Assembly: GCF_020515695.1 (NCBI RefSeq)
Contig: NZ_JAIWJA010000009.1
Coordinates: 62,001 to 126,000 of the forward strand
Reading direction: 5' to 3'
Origin: Pseudomonas sp. MWU16-30317
GTDB taxonomy: Bacteria > Pseudomonadota > Gammaproteobacteria > Pseudomonadales > Pseudomonadaceae
Length of the DNA: 64,000 bases
Positions 35,144-42,938 of the stretch are shown here, one piece after another. The notes beneath the pieces were generated by a model. That model did no database searches and was not told the origin of the DNA. It saw only the letters and a program-made list of their open reading frames with translations. The translations under genes were made by a program, and so were the position numbers. The first letter of the stretch is position 1, and each line of letters starts with the position of its first letter.

Positions 35144-36787
35144 ATGAATCTCCATCAGTTCGCCGAAACCCACGAAGTCAGCAATCAGCCGCCCTCCCTG
35201 GACGGCCTCAATCTCTACCTGGCCGACCTGCCGCTGCAGCAATGGACCCAGCGCTTCGGCGCCGGTTGGGCTGCCCCCCGGCTTGAGGGCTACGGCGCAC
35301 TGGCGGGCGGGCCGCTGATGACCGCCGGGTTCCTGGCCAATCGCAACAAACCGGTGTTCAGCAGTCATGACCGCTATGGCCACCGAGTCGACCTGGTGGA
35401 GTTTCATCCCGCTTACCACCAACTGATGGCCACGGCGATCGAGCACGGCCTGCCATCCCTGCCCTGGACCGATCCGCAGGCGGGCGCTCACGTGGCGCGG
35501 GCGGGGCTGGCGTACTTGCACTTTCAGGCCGAAGCAGGCAGCGGCTGCCCGTTGACCATGACCTTCGCCTGCGTGCCCGCGCTGCGCTTGCAGCCGGAGC
35601 TGGCCGAGCGCTGGCTGCCCAAGGTGCTCTCGACCCACTACGACCCCCGCAACCTGGAAGTCGGCCTCAAAAGCGGCGCTACTATCGGCATGGCCATGAC
35701 CGAGAAGCAGGGCGGCACCGACGTGCGCGCCAACACCACTCGGGCTTACCCGGTGGGCGCGCCGGGGCCCGGGCAGGCCTATGAACTGCTGGGCCACAAG
35801 TGGTTCTGTTCGGCTCCCATGTGCGATGCCTTCCTCACCCTCGCGCAGACCGACAAGGGCCTGAGCTGCTTCCTGCTGCCACGTCATCGCCCGGACAACA
35901 CCCGCAACGAATTCTATATCCAGCGCCTCAAGGACAAGCTCGGCAACGTTTCCAATGCTTCCAGCGAAGTGGAGTTTCGCGGCGCCCTGGCGTGGATGAT
36001 CGGTGAGGAAGGCCGCGGTGTGCCGACCATCATCGAGATGGTCGCCATGACCCGTTTCGATTGCATGATCGGTTCCAGCGCGCTGATGCGCCAGGCCTTG
36101 ACCCAGGCGGCGCATCACTGTGCCCATCGACGTGTGGGCGGGCGGGTGCTGGCCGAGCAGCCCCTGATGCAGAACGTGCTGGCCGATCTGGCGCTCGAGA
36201 GCGAGGCAGCGCTGGCGTTGACCCTGCGCATGGGCCAGGCGCTGGACCAACTGGGGGATCCGCAGCAGGCGCGCTTCGCTCGGCTGGTGACGGCGGTGGG
36301 CAAGTACTGGATCTGCAAGCGCGCGCCGGCGATGATCAATGAAGCGGCGGAATGCATGGGCGGCGCGGGGTATGTGGAGGACAGTATCCTGCCGCGACTG
36401 TACCGCGAGGCACCGGTGAATTCGATCTGGGAGGGGTCGGGCAACGTCCAGTGCCTGGACGTGCTGCGAGCGCTTTCCAAGGAGCCTGGGGTGCTCGACA
36501 GCCTGTTCGCCGAGCTGGGCGATGGCCATGGCGACCGGCACCTGGCCACGCATATCGGGCGTCTGCGCGCGGCCTTTGCCGACCCCCAGGACGCGCAATA
36601 CCGTGCACGGCAACTGACCGAGGACATCGCCCTGGCGCTGCAAGCCAAATTGCTCCTGGAGGCGGGCGACAGCCTGGTCAGCGATGCCTTTATCGCCAGC
36701 CGTCTGGAGGGCAGTGGGCGTACCTATGGCGCATTGCCGCAGGGCGTCGATGCCGCTGCGCTCGTCCAGCGGGCAATGCCGCTATAA
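35144..36787 (+). CDS. AidB-like acyl-CoA dehydrogenase family protein
   Basis: A protein of 547 residues from the ATG at 35144 (upstream starts exist at 35087 and 35099). It begins THEVSNQPPSLDGLNLY, the AidB-type opening, and continues with GMAMTEKQGGTDVRANTT, LGHKWFCSAPMCDAFLTLAQ, KDKLGNVSNASSEVEF, MTRFDCMIGSSALMRQAL and PRLYREAPVNSIWEGSGN. AidB belongs to the adaptive response to alkylation and binds FAD; its enzymatic role is unclear. The name is used as a family label because no ada gene is nearby. The mpg gene at 772 is another alkylation-repair gene, but it is too far away to imply a shared operon. Confidence 0.9.
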   Translation: MNLHQFAETHEVSNQPPSLDGLNLYLADLPLQQWTQRFGAGWAAPRLEGYGALAGGPLMTAGFLANRNKPVFSSHDRYGHRVDLVEFHPAYHQLMATAIEHGLPSLPWTDPQAGAHVARAGLAYLHFQAEAGSGCPLTMTFACVPALRLQPELAERWLPKVLSTHYDPRNLEVGLKSGATIGMAMTEKQGGTDVRANTTRAYPVGAPGPGQAYELLGHKWFCSAPMCDAFLTLAQTDKGLSCFLLPRHRPDNTRNEFYIQRLKDKLGNVSNASSEVEFRGALAWMIGEEGRGVPTIIEMVAMTRFDCMIGSSALMRQALTQAAHHCAHRRVGGRVLAEQPLMQNVLADLALESEAALALTLRMGQALDQLGDPQQARFARLVTAVGKYWICKRAPAMINEAAECMGGAGYVEDSILPRLYREAPVNSIWEGSGNVQCLDVLRALSKEPGVLDSLFAELGDGHGDRHLATHIGRLRAAFADPQDAQYRARQLTEDIALALQAKLLLEAGDSLVSDAFIASRLEGSGRTYGALPQGVDAAALVQRAMPL

Positions 36788-36788
36788 C

Positions 36789-36871
36789 CCGGTGGGAACG
36801 GCCTCTGTCCGCGAAGCTTTGTGGATGTTGGAAAGTCGAGAAGCTTCGCGGGCTTAGTCCGCGCCCACCGG
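36789..36871. repeat. REP doublet between aidB-like gene and amn
   Basis: Two inverted units, CCGGTGGGAACGGCCTC...CCGCGAAGCTT (36789-36819) and GAAGCTTCGCGGGC...CGCCCACCGG (36840-36871), are near-mirror copies around a 20-base centre and can fold into one long hairpin. Confidence 0.75.
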
Positions 36872-36950
36872 AGTGGTGTCTGGAAAAACGCGACACATCA
36901 ACCGGATACAGGCAAGATGCAGCTCTGCAAGATCAGAAAGGACGTGCACC

Positions 36951-38423
36951 GTGACCCAAACTGCCCCAGCTTTCGTTGTCGTTGAAACCGCCGAGCAAGC
37001 CGTCGACCAGCTCGCCCTGCTGCACGATCAGGCGACCCAGTCTCTGAGCCAGGCACTCAAGCGTTATCTCAAGGATCGCAGCGAACCCGACGCTGCCGAG
37101 CGCGCGCTGTTCCGCTATCCCGAATTGCGCATTACCTACGAATTCCACGGCGAAGTGCCCAGTACTACCCGCGCCTACGCCAAGCTGCAGGCCCCAGGCG
37201 TCTATTCGGTGACCGTGACCCAGCCAGCCGCCTACCGCAAGTACCTCGTCGAGCAATTGCGCCCGTTGATGCGCGACTTCGAGGTCAAGGTCGAAGTGGG
37301 CGTCAGCGAGCAGAACATCCCTTATCCGTATGTCGTCGACCAAGGCGATGAGCTGGCCGGCACCGGTGTCACCGCCGCAGCGCTGGCGCGGGTGTTCCCG
37401 AGCACCGACCTGTCCGCCGCCACCGATGGCATCGCTGATGGCCTCTACGACTGGGCCAACGTCGATCCGTTGCCGCTGGCACTGTTCGATGGCGCGCGGG
37501 TGGACTTCTCCTTGCGTCGCCTGGTGCACTACACCGGCAGCGACTGGCGGCACGTGCAGCCGTGGATCCTGCTGACCAACTACCATCGCTATGTCGACCA
37601 GTTCGTCAGCCACGGCCTCGAGCAATTGCAGAGCGATCCGCGCTTCGTGCGTATGGTCATGCCCGGCAACGTCATCATCGACAAGGGCATGGACCAGACC
37701 GAGGCTCAGGCCTTGGTCGACAGCGTGGTCTGGCACCGCTACCAGATGCCCGCGTACCACTTGATCGCGGCCGATGGCGACGGTGTCACGCTGGTCAATA
37801 TCGGCGTCGGCCCATCCAACGCCAAAAACATCACCGACCACCTCGCGGTGCTGCGTCCGCACTGCTGGCTGATGATCGGTCATTGCGGCGGCCTGCGTCA
37901 GTCGCAGACCATCGGCGACTATGTGCTGGCTCACGCCTACATGCGTCAGGACGGTATTCTGGATCGGGTATTGCCACCCAATATCCCGATCCCGGCACTG
38001 GCCGAAGTGCAGATGGCCCTGCAAGAGGCGGCGGCGCAGGTGACGGGTGAACGCGGCGACGAGCTGAAAAAGCGCTTGCGCACCGGCACCGTGCTGACCT
38101 ACGACGACCGTAACTGGGAGCTGCGTTGGGCGCAGGAGCGTCCGCTGATCAACCTGTCGCGTGCCGTGGCGGTGGATATGGAGAGCGGTACCATCGCCGC
38201 CCAGGGTTACCGTTTGCGAGTGCCTTATGGCACGTTGTTGTGTGTGTCGGACAAACCGCTGCACAGCGAGATCAAGCTGCCGGGCTCGGCCAACGCTTTC
38301 TATAACCGCGCGGTCAGCCAGCACTTGAAGATCGGCATCGCCGCGCTTGATCTGCTGCGCAATCAGCTCAACTCGTTGCACTCGCGCAAACTGCGCAGCT
38401 TCGACGAGCCGCCGTTCCGCTGA
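36951..38423 (+). CDS. amn: AMP nucleosidase
   Basis: A protein of 490 residues from the GTG at 36951, preceded by AAAGGAC; the open frame continues upstream into the REP region but is not coding there. It hydrolyses AMP to adenine and ribose 5-phosphate. Family markers are the N-terminal domain up to about residue 170, GVSEQNIPYPYVVDQGDEL, the phosphorylase-like core GVGPSNAKNITDHLAVLRPHCWLMIGHCGGLR (given here in parts: IGVGPSNAKN and MIGHCGGLR), and the late AVDMESGTIAAQGYR and SDKPLHSEIKLPG. Length matches E. coli Amn (484). Confidence 0.96.
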   Translation: MTQTAPAFVVVETAEQAVDQLALLHDQATQSLSQALKRYLKDRSEPDAAERALFRYPELRITYEFHGEVPSTTRAYAKLQAPGVYSVTVTQPAAYRKYLVEQLRPLMRDFEVKVEVGVSEQNIPYPYVVDQGDELAGTGVTAAALARVFPSTDLSAATDGIADGLYDWANVDPLPLALFDGARVDFSLRRLVHYTGSDWRHVQPWILLTNYHRYVDQFVSHGLEQLQSDPRFVRMVMPGNVIIDKGMDQTEAQALVDSVVWHRYQMPAYHLIAADGDGVTLVNIGVGPSNAKNITDHLAVLRPHCWLMIGHCGGLRQSQTIGDYVLAHAYMRQDGILDRVLPPNIPIPALAEVQMALQEAAAQVTGERGDELKKRLRTGTVLTYDDRNWELRWAQERPLINLSRAVAVDMESGTIAAQGYRLRVPYGTLLCVSDKPLHSEIKLPGSANAFYNRAVSQHLKIGIAALDLLRNQLNSLHSRKLRSFDEPPFR

Positions 38424-38456
38424 AAGGGGTGGTCTGCGATATCTTCATCGTTATCG

Positions 38457-38539
38457 CGGCCCCCTTCGCGGGCGAGCCTTGCTTGCACAGTGGATCTGCG
38501 TATTCCTGTGGGAACGGGCTCTACCCGCGAAGGGGCCGT
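38457..38539. repeat. REPIN (paired REP) between amn and rluE
   Basis: GCGGCCCCCTTCGCGGGCGA (38457-38476) and the opposed GGGCTCTACCCGCGAAGGGG (38516-38535) form a long imperfect hairpin of the classic Pseudomonas REP type. Confidence 0.8.
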
Positions 38540-38625
38540 CAAGGTCTCCCTCGATCTCCCGGGATTTGCTCAAAGGCACCCGGCCCACTAGCATAGGCGG
38601 CCCTGCTGCCCGTGAATCCTCGTCC

Positions 38626-39270
38626 ATGTCCAAACCTCCCCGCCCGGCCGCCGCCCGGCCTGCGTCTCGTCGCCAGGGCGCGCCTGCGTCTGCCAATCGC
38701 CGTGTGGCCAAAGCACCGCCTGCCGAGCCGCGCTTGCTGGTGTTCAACAAGCCGTTCGATGTACTGACCCAGTTCAGCGATGGCGAAGGGCGGGCGACGC
38801 TCAAGGATTTCATCGACGTGGCGGGCGTGTACCCGGCCGGTCGCCTGGACCGCGACAGCGAAGGCTTGCTGCTGTTGACCAACGACGGACAACTGCAGGC
38901 GCGGATCGCCGACCCCAAACACAAGTTGGCCAAGACGTACTGGGTGCAGGTAGAAGGTTCGCCCACCGACGAGCAATTGCAGCGGCTACGCGAAGGTGTC
39001 GAGCTCAACGACGGCATGACCTTGCCCGCCCAGGCGCGCATGTTGGAGGAGCCGGCATTATGGCCGCGGGATCCGCCGGTACGCTTTCGATTGAGTGTGC
39101 CGACGCACTGGCTGGAGTTGGTGATCAAGGAAGGACGCAATCGCCAGGTGCGGCGGATGACCGCCGCCGTGGGGCTGCCGACCTTGCGCCTGGTGCGCGT
39201 GGCCATCGGTCCGTGGACGCTGGATGGCCTCGAACAAGGGCAGTGGCGCGAGGCGCCGGCTCGGCTTTAG
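38626..39270 (+). CDS. rluE: 23S rRNA pseudouridine synthase RluE (RsuA family)
   Basis: A protein of 214 residues from the ATG at 38626; the long upstream open frame overlaps amn and the REPs. After a basic, Pro/Ala-rich N-terminal tail of about 35 residues comes the RsuA/RluE catalytic domain: LLVFNKPFDVLTQFSDGEGR, then GVYPAGRLDRDSEGLLLLTN with the catalytic aspartate, KTYWVQVEGSPTDEQL and EGRNRQVRRMTAAVGLPTLRLVR. RluE modifies U2457 of 23S rRNA in E. coli. There is no N-terminal S4 domain, which separates it from RsuA/RluB/RluF. The FNKPxDVLxQF motif favours RluE. Confidence 0.93.
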   Translation: MSKPPRPAAARPASRRQGAPASANRRVAKAPPAEPRLLVFNKPFDVLTQFSDGEGRATLKDFIDVAGVYPAGRLDRDSEGLLLLTNDGQLQARIADPKHKLAKTYWVQVEGSPTDEQLQRLREGVELNDGMTLPAQARMLEEPALWPRDPPVRFRLSVPTHWLELVIKEGRNRQVRRMTAAVGLPTLRLVRVAIGPWTLDGLEQGQWREAPARL

Positions 39271-39280
39271 TTCGCGCGCG

Positions 39281-39375
39281 CCACTTTGCGAGCAGCTTTG
39301 CTGCCCACAGTGTGGACCAAGCGCAAGTCGACATCTGTGGGAGCAAGGTGGCGCGTTCGGCGGCGAAGGCGTCAG
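39281..39375. repeat. REP-like pair downstream of rluE
   Basis: CGCGCCACTTTGCGAGCAGC and the opposed GGGAGCAAGGTGGCGCGTTCG bracket about 40 bases between the convergent rluE and Lrp-type genes. Confidence 0.55.
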
Positions 39376-39391
39376 CAGGCTCGCCGCCGGA

Positions 39392-39871
39392 TCACCCGCG
39401 CAAATGCAACAACGGCAACTCCGTGCTCGCCAGCACCTGATTGAGCACAAAGCTGGAGCGCACGCTGGTCACGCCGTCGATACGGGTCAGGTGCCCGAGC
39501 AGCAGCTTCTGGTAGTGGTCCATGTCCGGCACCACCACCTTCAATTGGTAGTCAGCATCCATCCCGGTCACCAGGCTGCATTCCATCACCTGGGGCAAAG
39601 TGCGTATGGCCGCCTCGAAATGCTCGAAACGCTCCGGAGTGTGGCGGTCCATGCCGATCAGCACATAGGCCGTCAGGCTCAACCCGAGCTTCTTGCGGTC
39701 CAGCAGGGCTACCTGACGGGAGATATAGCCGTCATCCTCCAACTGCTTGACCCGCCGTGAGCAGGGTGAAGGCGACAGACCGATACGCTCGGCCAGTTCC
39801 TGGTTGGAGATGCGCGCATCGCGCTGCAGTTCAGCAAGAATGCTCAAGTCGTAGCGGTCCAGCTTGCTCAT
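39392..39871 (-). CDS. Lrp/AsnC family transcriptional regulator
   Basis: A protein of 159 residues. An N-terminal AsnC-type winged helix-turn-helix (KLDRYDLSILAELQRDARISNQELAERIGLSPSPCSRRVKQLE, shown here by its ends KLDRYDLSIL and SPSPCSRRVKQLE) is followed by a RAM/AsnC ligand domain (YVLIGMDRHTPERF, ECSLVTGMDADYQLKVVVPD). Such proteins form octamers, bind amino acids and often repress their own promoter. The target is not clear: the next gene upstream is 441 bases away and of unknown function. The gap holds AT-rich palindromic sequence (about 39925-39960) that could be its operator. Confidence 0.93.
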   Translation of the reverse strand: MSKLDRYDLSILAELQRDARISNQELAERIGLSPSPCSRRVKQLEDDGYISRQVALLDRKKLGLSLTAYVLIGMDRHTPERFEHFEAAIRTLPQVMECSLVTGMDADYQLKVVVPDMDHYQKLLLGHLTRIDGVTSVRSSFVLNQVLASTELPLLHLRG

Positions 39872-39924
39872 TACACGGCCCCGAATGATAGCGATTGCGT
39901 GGGATTATCTATCCGCAGCGAAAA

Positions 39925-39960
39925 ATTGCGCAAGCAGTGATTTTGTGAGCAAATTTCGCA
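39925..39960. promoter_or_regulatory. AT-rich imperfect palindrome, possible Lrp-type operator
   Basis: ATTGCGCAAGCAG and GAGCAAATTTCGCAAT form a loose dyad 55-90 bases upstream of the Lrp-type gene. Lrp-family sites are AT-rich, weakly conserved dyads, so this is only a candidate for autoregulation. Confidence 0.3.
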
Positions 39961-39983
39961 ATCCTGTCCTCATCGTACGGCTC

Positions 39984-40185
39984 TATGCTTATACACAGAA
40001 TCACTGCCCGGACACGAGTCCACAGCAGCAGGCCCAAGCAGGCCGGCTGCGGCCGCCAACCCCACCGGGTCGGGCTGGCCCCCGGGCTGCACACTGTCCA
40101 GAAGACGGCGTGATGTGAGCCGATGCCAAAAGCGTCGCGCCAGGACGAAGTTCATCGAGGGAGGCCGACGGGTCTCCCTTTTTTT
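39984..40185 (+). ncRNA. Candidate small RNA or attenuated leader
   Basis: A 440-base gap (39872-40311) carries no convincing gene. On the (+) strand a TATGCT (39984-39989) could be a -10 box and the stretch ends in a clear intrinsic terminator at 40158-40185, giving a transcript of about 180-190 bases. It is GC-rich and can fold (for example GGCC-rich arms at 40031-40054 and CCGGG/CCCGGG arms at 40065-40086). I do not recognise it as 6S, SRP, RsmX/Y/Z, CrcZ, PrrF or a known riboswitch. It may instead be the 5' leader of the DUF6515 gene, which starts 127 bases after the terminator. No good -35 box was found. Confidence 0.35.
40158..40185 (+). terminator. Rho-independent terminator upstream of the DUF6515 gene
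   Basis: AGGGAG (40158-40163) pairs with CTCCCT (40174-40179), with an inner CC/GG pairing, and is followed by seven T. No protein gene ends just before it, which is why a short RNA or an attenuator is suspected. Confidence 0.7.
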
Positions 40186-40311
40186 ATGCGCAGATTTCAT
40201 TATCAAAAGCGCATCCACGGCCGATAATAATTTTGCCATCTGGGCCGGGTCGCGCGAACCGCATGCCTGTTTTCCAGTCTTATCTGTACCGCCCTATCCC
40301 GTGAGGAATCC

Positions 40312-41427
40312 ATGAATTCGCCCATCTGGCGCCTGGCTGGCGTCGGTTTGCTGTACCTGAGCGTGAGTGCTCAAACCTGGGCCGACGACAACGGTCCGCA
40401 AAATCGGCCAGAAGGGGGCGGGCAGAACCGCGCCCCACAACAAGAGCAACGTGGTCAGCAGCAAGGTCAGCAGGTCCAGCAACAGATGCAGCAGAGGGTG
40501 CAAGAGCAGCAACGCAACCAGCAGCAGGAGCAGCGTGGCCAGCAGCAACAGATGCAACAGCAGGTGCAGCAACAGCAACGCGAACTGCGTGGCCAGCAAC
40601 AAGAGCAGCAACGCGGTCAGCAGCAGCAACAGCAGCAGACCCAATGGCAGCAGCGCCAGCAGGAATTCAACCAGCGTCAGGCCCAGCGCGTGCAGGAACA
40701 GCAAAGCCATGGCCCGCAAGTGCCGGCGCCTCAACCAGGCCGCCAGGATGGCCCGGCGATCCAGGGCAAGCCAGGCGTGGTGTGGCAGACGCAGCAGCCG
40801 ATTCGCGGCAACAACGAAGGGCCACGGGGCGATTACGGCCCTGGTCGCGGCAACGATGGCCGCGGACCTGGTGGACCAGGTCGGGGTAACGGCTGGGGAC
40901 CAGGACCGCAGTATCGTCCGGGCTACACCATCGATCGCTTTCCCGGTCAACAATACCGCGTGCCGTACCGTGGCCAGGACTTCTTCTATTCCGGCGGCTA
41001 CTGGTACCGTCCGCAAGGTCCGCGCTATGTAGTGGTAGCGCCGCCCTATGGCATTCGTACGCGCGAGTTGCCGGACTATGCGACCCGCATGTGGATTGGC
41101 GGCGCGGTGTTCTTCCTCGCTGCAGGCACCTACTACCAGTACATGGATGACAGCCAGGATTACGTGGTAGTTAATCCGCCACAAGGTGTGCCGGAGTCTC
41201 AACCGCAGCCAGCGCAGACGGGTGGCATCGACGTGTCGTTCTACCCGGCCAACGGCCAGAGCCCGTCGCAGATGGAGCAGGATCGTTACGATTGCCAGCG
41301 CTATGCCGCGCAGCAGAGTGGCTTCGACCCGGCCACCGCGACCTACGCGCCAGCTGATTCGGTGGCTTACGTGTACCGTCAGAACATGGGCAATTGCCTG
41401 GCCAGCCGCGGCTACCAGGTCAACTGA
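40312..41427 (+). CDS. Gln-rich DUF6515 family secreted protein
   Basis: A protein of 371 residues with a GAGGA ribosome-binding site. A signal peptide ends QTWA (about residue 24). Residues about 38-130 are a low-complexity stretch made almost only of Q, with R, E, V and M, of the QQQMQQ/QQQR kind. A Gly/Pro-rich linker follows, then a DUF6515-like domain (RPGYTIDRFPGQQYRVPYRG, FYSGGYWYRPQGPRYVVVAPP), one hydrophobic segment (MWIGGAVFFLAAGTYYQYM) and a C-terminal domain with two cysteines in a YDCQRYAAQQSGFDP repeat-like motif. Function unknown; envelope location is inferred from the signal peptide. Confidence 0.85.
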   Translation: MNSPIWRLAGVGLLYLSVSAQTWADDNGPQNRPEGGGQNRAPQQEQRGQQQGQQVQQQMQQRVQEQQRNQQQEQRGQQQQMQQQVQQQQRELRGQQQEQQRGQQQQQQQTQWQQRQQEFNQRQAQRVQEQQSHGPQVPAPQPGRQDGPAIQGKPGVVWQTQQPIRGNNEGPRGDYGPGRGNDGRGPGGPGRGNGWGPGPQYRPGYTIDRFPGQQYRVPYRGQDFFYSGGYWYRPQGPRYVVVAPPYGIRTRELPDYATRMWIGGAVFFLAAGTYYQYMDDSQDYVVVNPPQGVPESQPQPAQTGGIDVSFYPANGQSPSQMEQDRYDCQRYAAQQSGFDPATATYAPADSVAYVYRQNMGNCLASRGYQVN

Positions 41428-41430
41428 CGA

Positions 41431-42342
41431 TCACACCACCAGTGGCGCGCCCGGAGCGTTGGTCGTCGGGGTTTCCTTGGGGTCGGCGTGTACCAGCACC
41501 TCGGCCAACGGGAACTCGGCGTGGATGGCTGCCTCGGCCTTGTCGCACAAGGCGTGCGCAGCCGACAGGGTCAATTGCCCCGGCAGTTCCAGGTGCAATT
41601 GCACGAACCAGTGATTGCCCGACATCCGCGTGCGCAAATCATGGGCGCCCAACACCCCAGGTACGCTGCACGCCAGCGTCAGCATCTGCTCGCTGACGTC
41701 TAACGGCAGCTCCTTGTCCATCAGGATGGCGCTGCTCTCGCGCGCGATGTGCACCGCGCTCCAGAGTATGTAGAGGGAGATCCCCAGGCCGAACCATGCG
41801 TCCAGCTGAGCCCAACCGAAGCGCGACAGCACCAGGGCCACCAGAATACTGGTGTTGAGCATCATGTCGGAGCGGTAGTGCAGCGAGTCCGCGCGGATCG
41901 CTGTCGAACCGGTTTCCTTGATGACCTTGTGCTGAATCAGCAGCAGCCCCGCCGTCATGATCAGCGACAGCACCATCACCGCGATACCGAGATCGGCCTG
42001 GCCCATAGGTTCGGGATGGCGCAGCCGCTCGACTGCCTGGACCGCGATCACCACGCCGCTGAAGGCAACGAACATCGCCTGCGCCATGCCCGCCATCGCC
42101 TCGGCCTTGCCGTGACCATAGCGGTGATCTTCATCGGCGGGGCGCAGCGCGTAATGCACTGCCAGCAGATTGAGAAAGGAGGCCGCGCCGTCGAGGACGG
42201 AGTCGGTGAGGCCCGCCAACAGGCTGACCGACCCACTGAGCCACCAGGCGATCGCCTTGGCGACGATCAGGGTGCTCGCCACTGTGAGAGAAGCGCGAGT
42301 GGCGAGACGCAGCAGGCTGACGTGGCGATCGGTCGGTGTCAT
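41431..42342 (-). CDS. fieF: Cation diffusion facilitator (FieF-like Fe/Zn exporter)
   Basis: A protein of 303 residues, the length of E. coli FieF (300). Six membrane helices span about 15-205, with the transport-site residues in place: D in LTDSVLDGAAS (DxxxD, helix 2) and H/D in DSLHYRSDMMLN (HxxxD, helix 5). The C-terminal cytosolic metal-sensing domain follows (VPGVLGAHDLRTRMSGNHWFVQLHLEL, given by its ends VPGVLGAHDLRTR and HWFVQLHLEL). It exports divalent metals against protons. Its stop is only three bases from the end of the convergent DUF6515 gene. Confidence 0.92.
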   Translation of the reverse strand: MTPTDRHVSLLRLATRASLTVASTLIVAKAIAWWLSGSVSLLAGLTDSVLDGAASFLNLLAVHYALRPADEDHRYGHGKAEAMAGMAQAMFVAFSGVVIAVQAVERLRHPEPMGQADLGIAVMVLSLIMTAGLLLIQHKVIKETGSTAIRADSLHYRSDMMLNTSILVALVLSRFGWAQLDAWFGLGISLYILWSAVHIARESSAILMDKELPLDVSEQMLTLACSVPGVLGAHDLRTRMSGNHWFVQLHLELPGQLTLSAAHALCDKAEAAIHAEFPLAEVLVHADPKETPTTNAPGAPLVV

Positions 42343-42354
42343 CTAGAACTCGGG

Positions 42355-42774
42355 TCAGGCGGCGGGGATGAGGCCGTACGCAGCCAGTTGCTGCGCGCTG
42401 CCGCGGTGTTCGATGAGGCGTGGGTCGTCGAGCGGCAGGTTGCGGCCCAACTCGGTTTGCAGGATGGCCTGCAGCTTGCTGCGGTCGACCTTGCCATCGG
42501 CGCCGATCGCCTGCTGAAGTTTTTCCGGCGCGACCTGTGCGGTCTTGCCGCCTTCCTGATAGATAGCGCCCGTGGCGAAGTCGACACCGAAGGCGATCAG
42601 GCCGGGGATCACATAAAACAGAATACCGATGGCATCGAGGCCGGCGACCAGCGGGTCGATCTTGCCTTCGATCTGGCCACGGCGGTCAGGCCAGAAGAGG
42701 GTACCGCACGCCGTAATCTGGGTGAGCAGCACAGCAACCAGAACACCACCAACGACACGGAAAGGGATGCGCAT
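42355..42774 (-). CDS. Small conserved lipoprotein
   Basis: A protein of 139 residues with AGGAGAT before the ATG. The signal peptide ends LLTQITAC, making C23 the probable lipid anchor. After it come CGTLFWPDRRGQIEGKIDP, a hydrophobic run (VAGLDAIGILFYVIPGLIAFGVDF) and a polar C-terminal half. The first part resembles YceK/YidQ-type lipoproteins. Some databases label such proteins as polyribonucleotide nucleotidyltransferase, for which I see no support. It ends 12 bases before fieF starts, so the two may be co-transcribed. Confidence 0.8.
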   Translation of the reverse strand: MRIPFRVVGGVLVAVLLTQITACGTLFWPDRRGQIEGKIDPLVAGLDAIGILFYVIPGLIAFGVDFATGAIYQEGGKTAQVAPEKLQQAIGADGKVDRSKLQAILQTELGRNLPLDDPRLIEHRGSAQQLAAYGLIPAA

Positions 42775-42938
42775 GAATATCTCCTGAGGGAAGTCGCCAC
42801 AATACAGGCAAAAGGCCCGTGCTGTACCTCAGACCTGCGAAAGCGGGCCGGGTTCGCCGTTATACCGTTAGCGCCCGGTGTCCGCTACCCTGGTTTTATT
42901 GCCTGTTGCTACATCACTCCCATCACAAAATCCGCAAA

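Noticed and set aside
35069..36643. Open frame of 524 codons opposite the AidB-like gene
   Set aside because: Antisense shadow produced by high GC at third codon positions.
36933..38381. Open frame of 482 codons opposite amn
   Set aside because: Antisense shadow; amn is full length with all family motifs.
39970..40239. Open frames on both strands in the gap after the Lrp-type gene
   Set aside because: No ribosome-binding sites, odd composition, and they overlap the terminator; the stretch reads better as non-coding.
40432..40710. Dense short repeats that might suggest a CRISPR array
   Set aside because: They are CAG/CAA codons of a poly-glutamine coding tract; there are no unique spacers and no cas genes.
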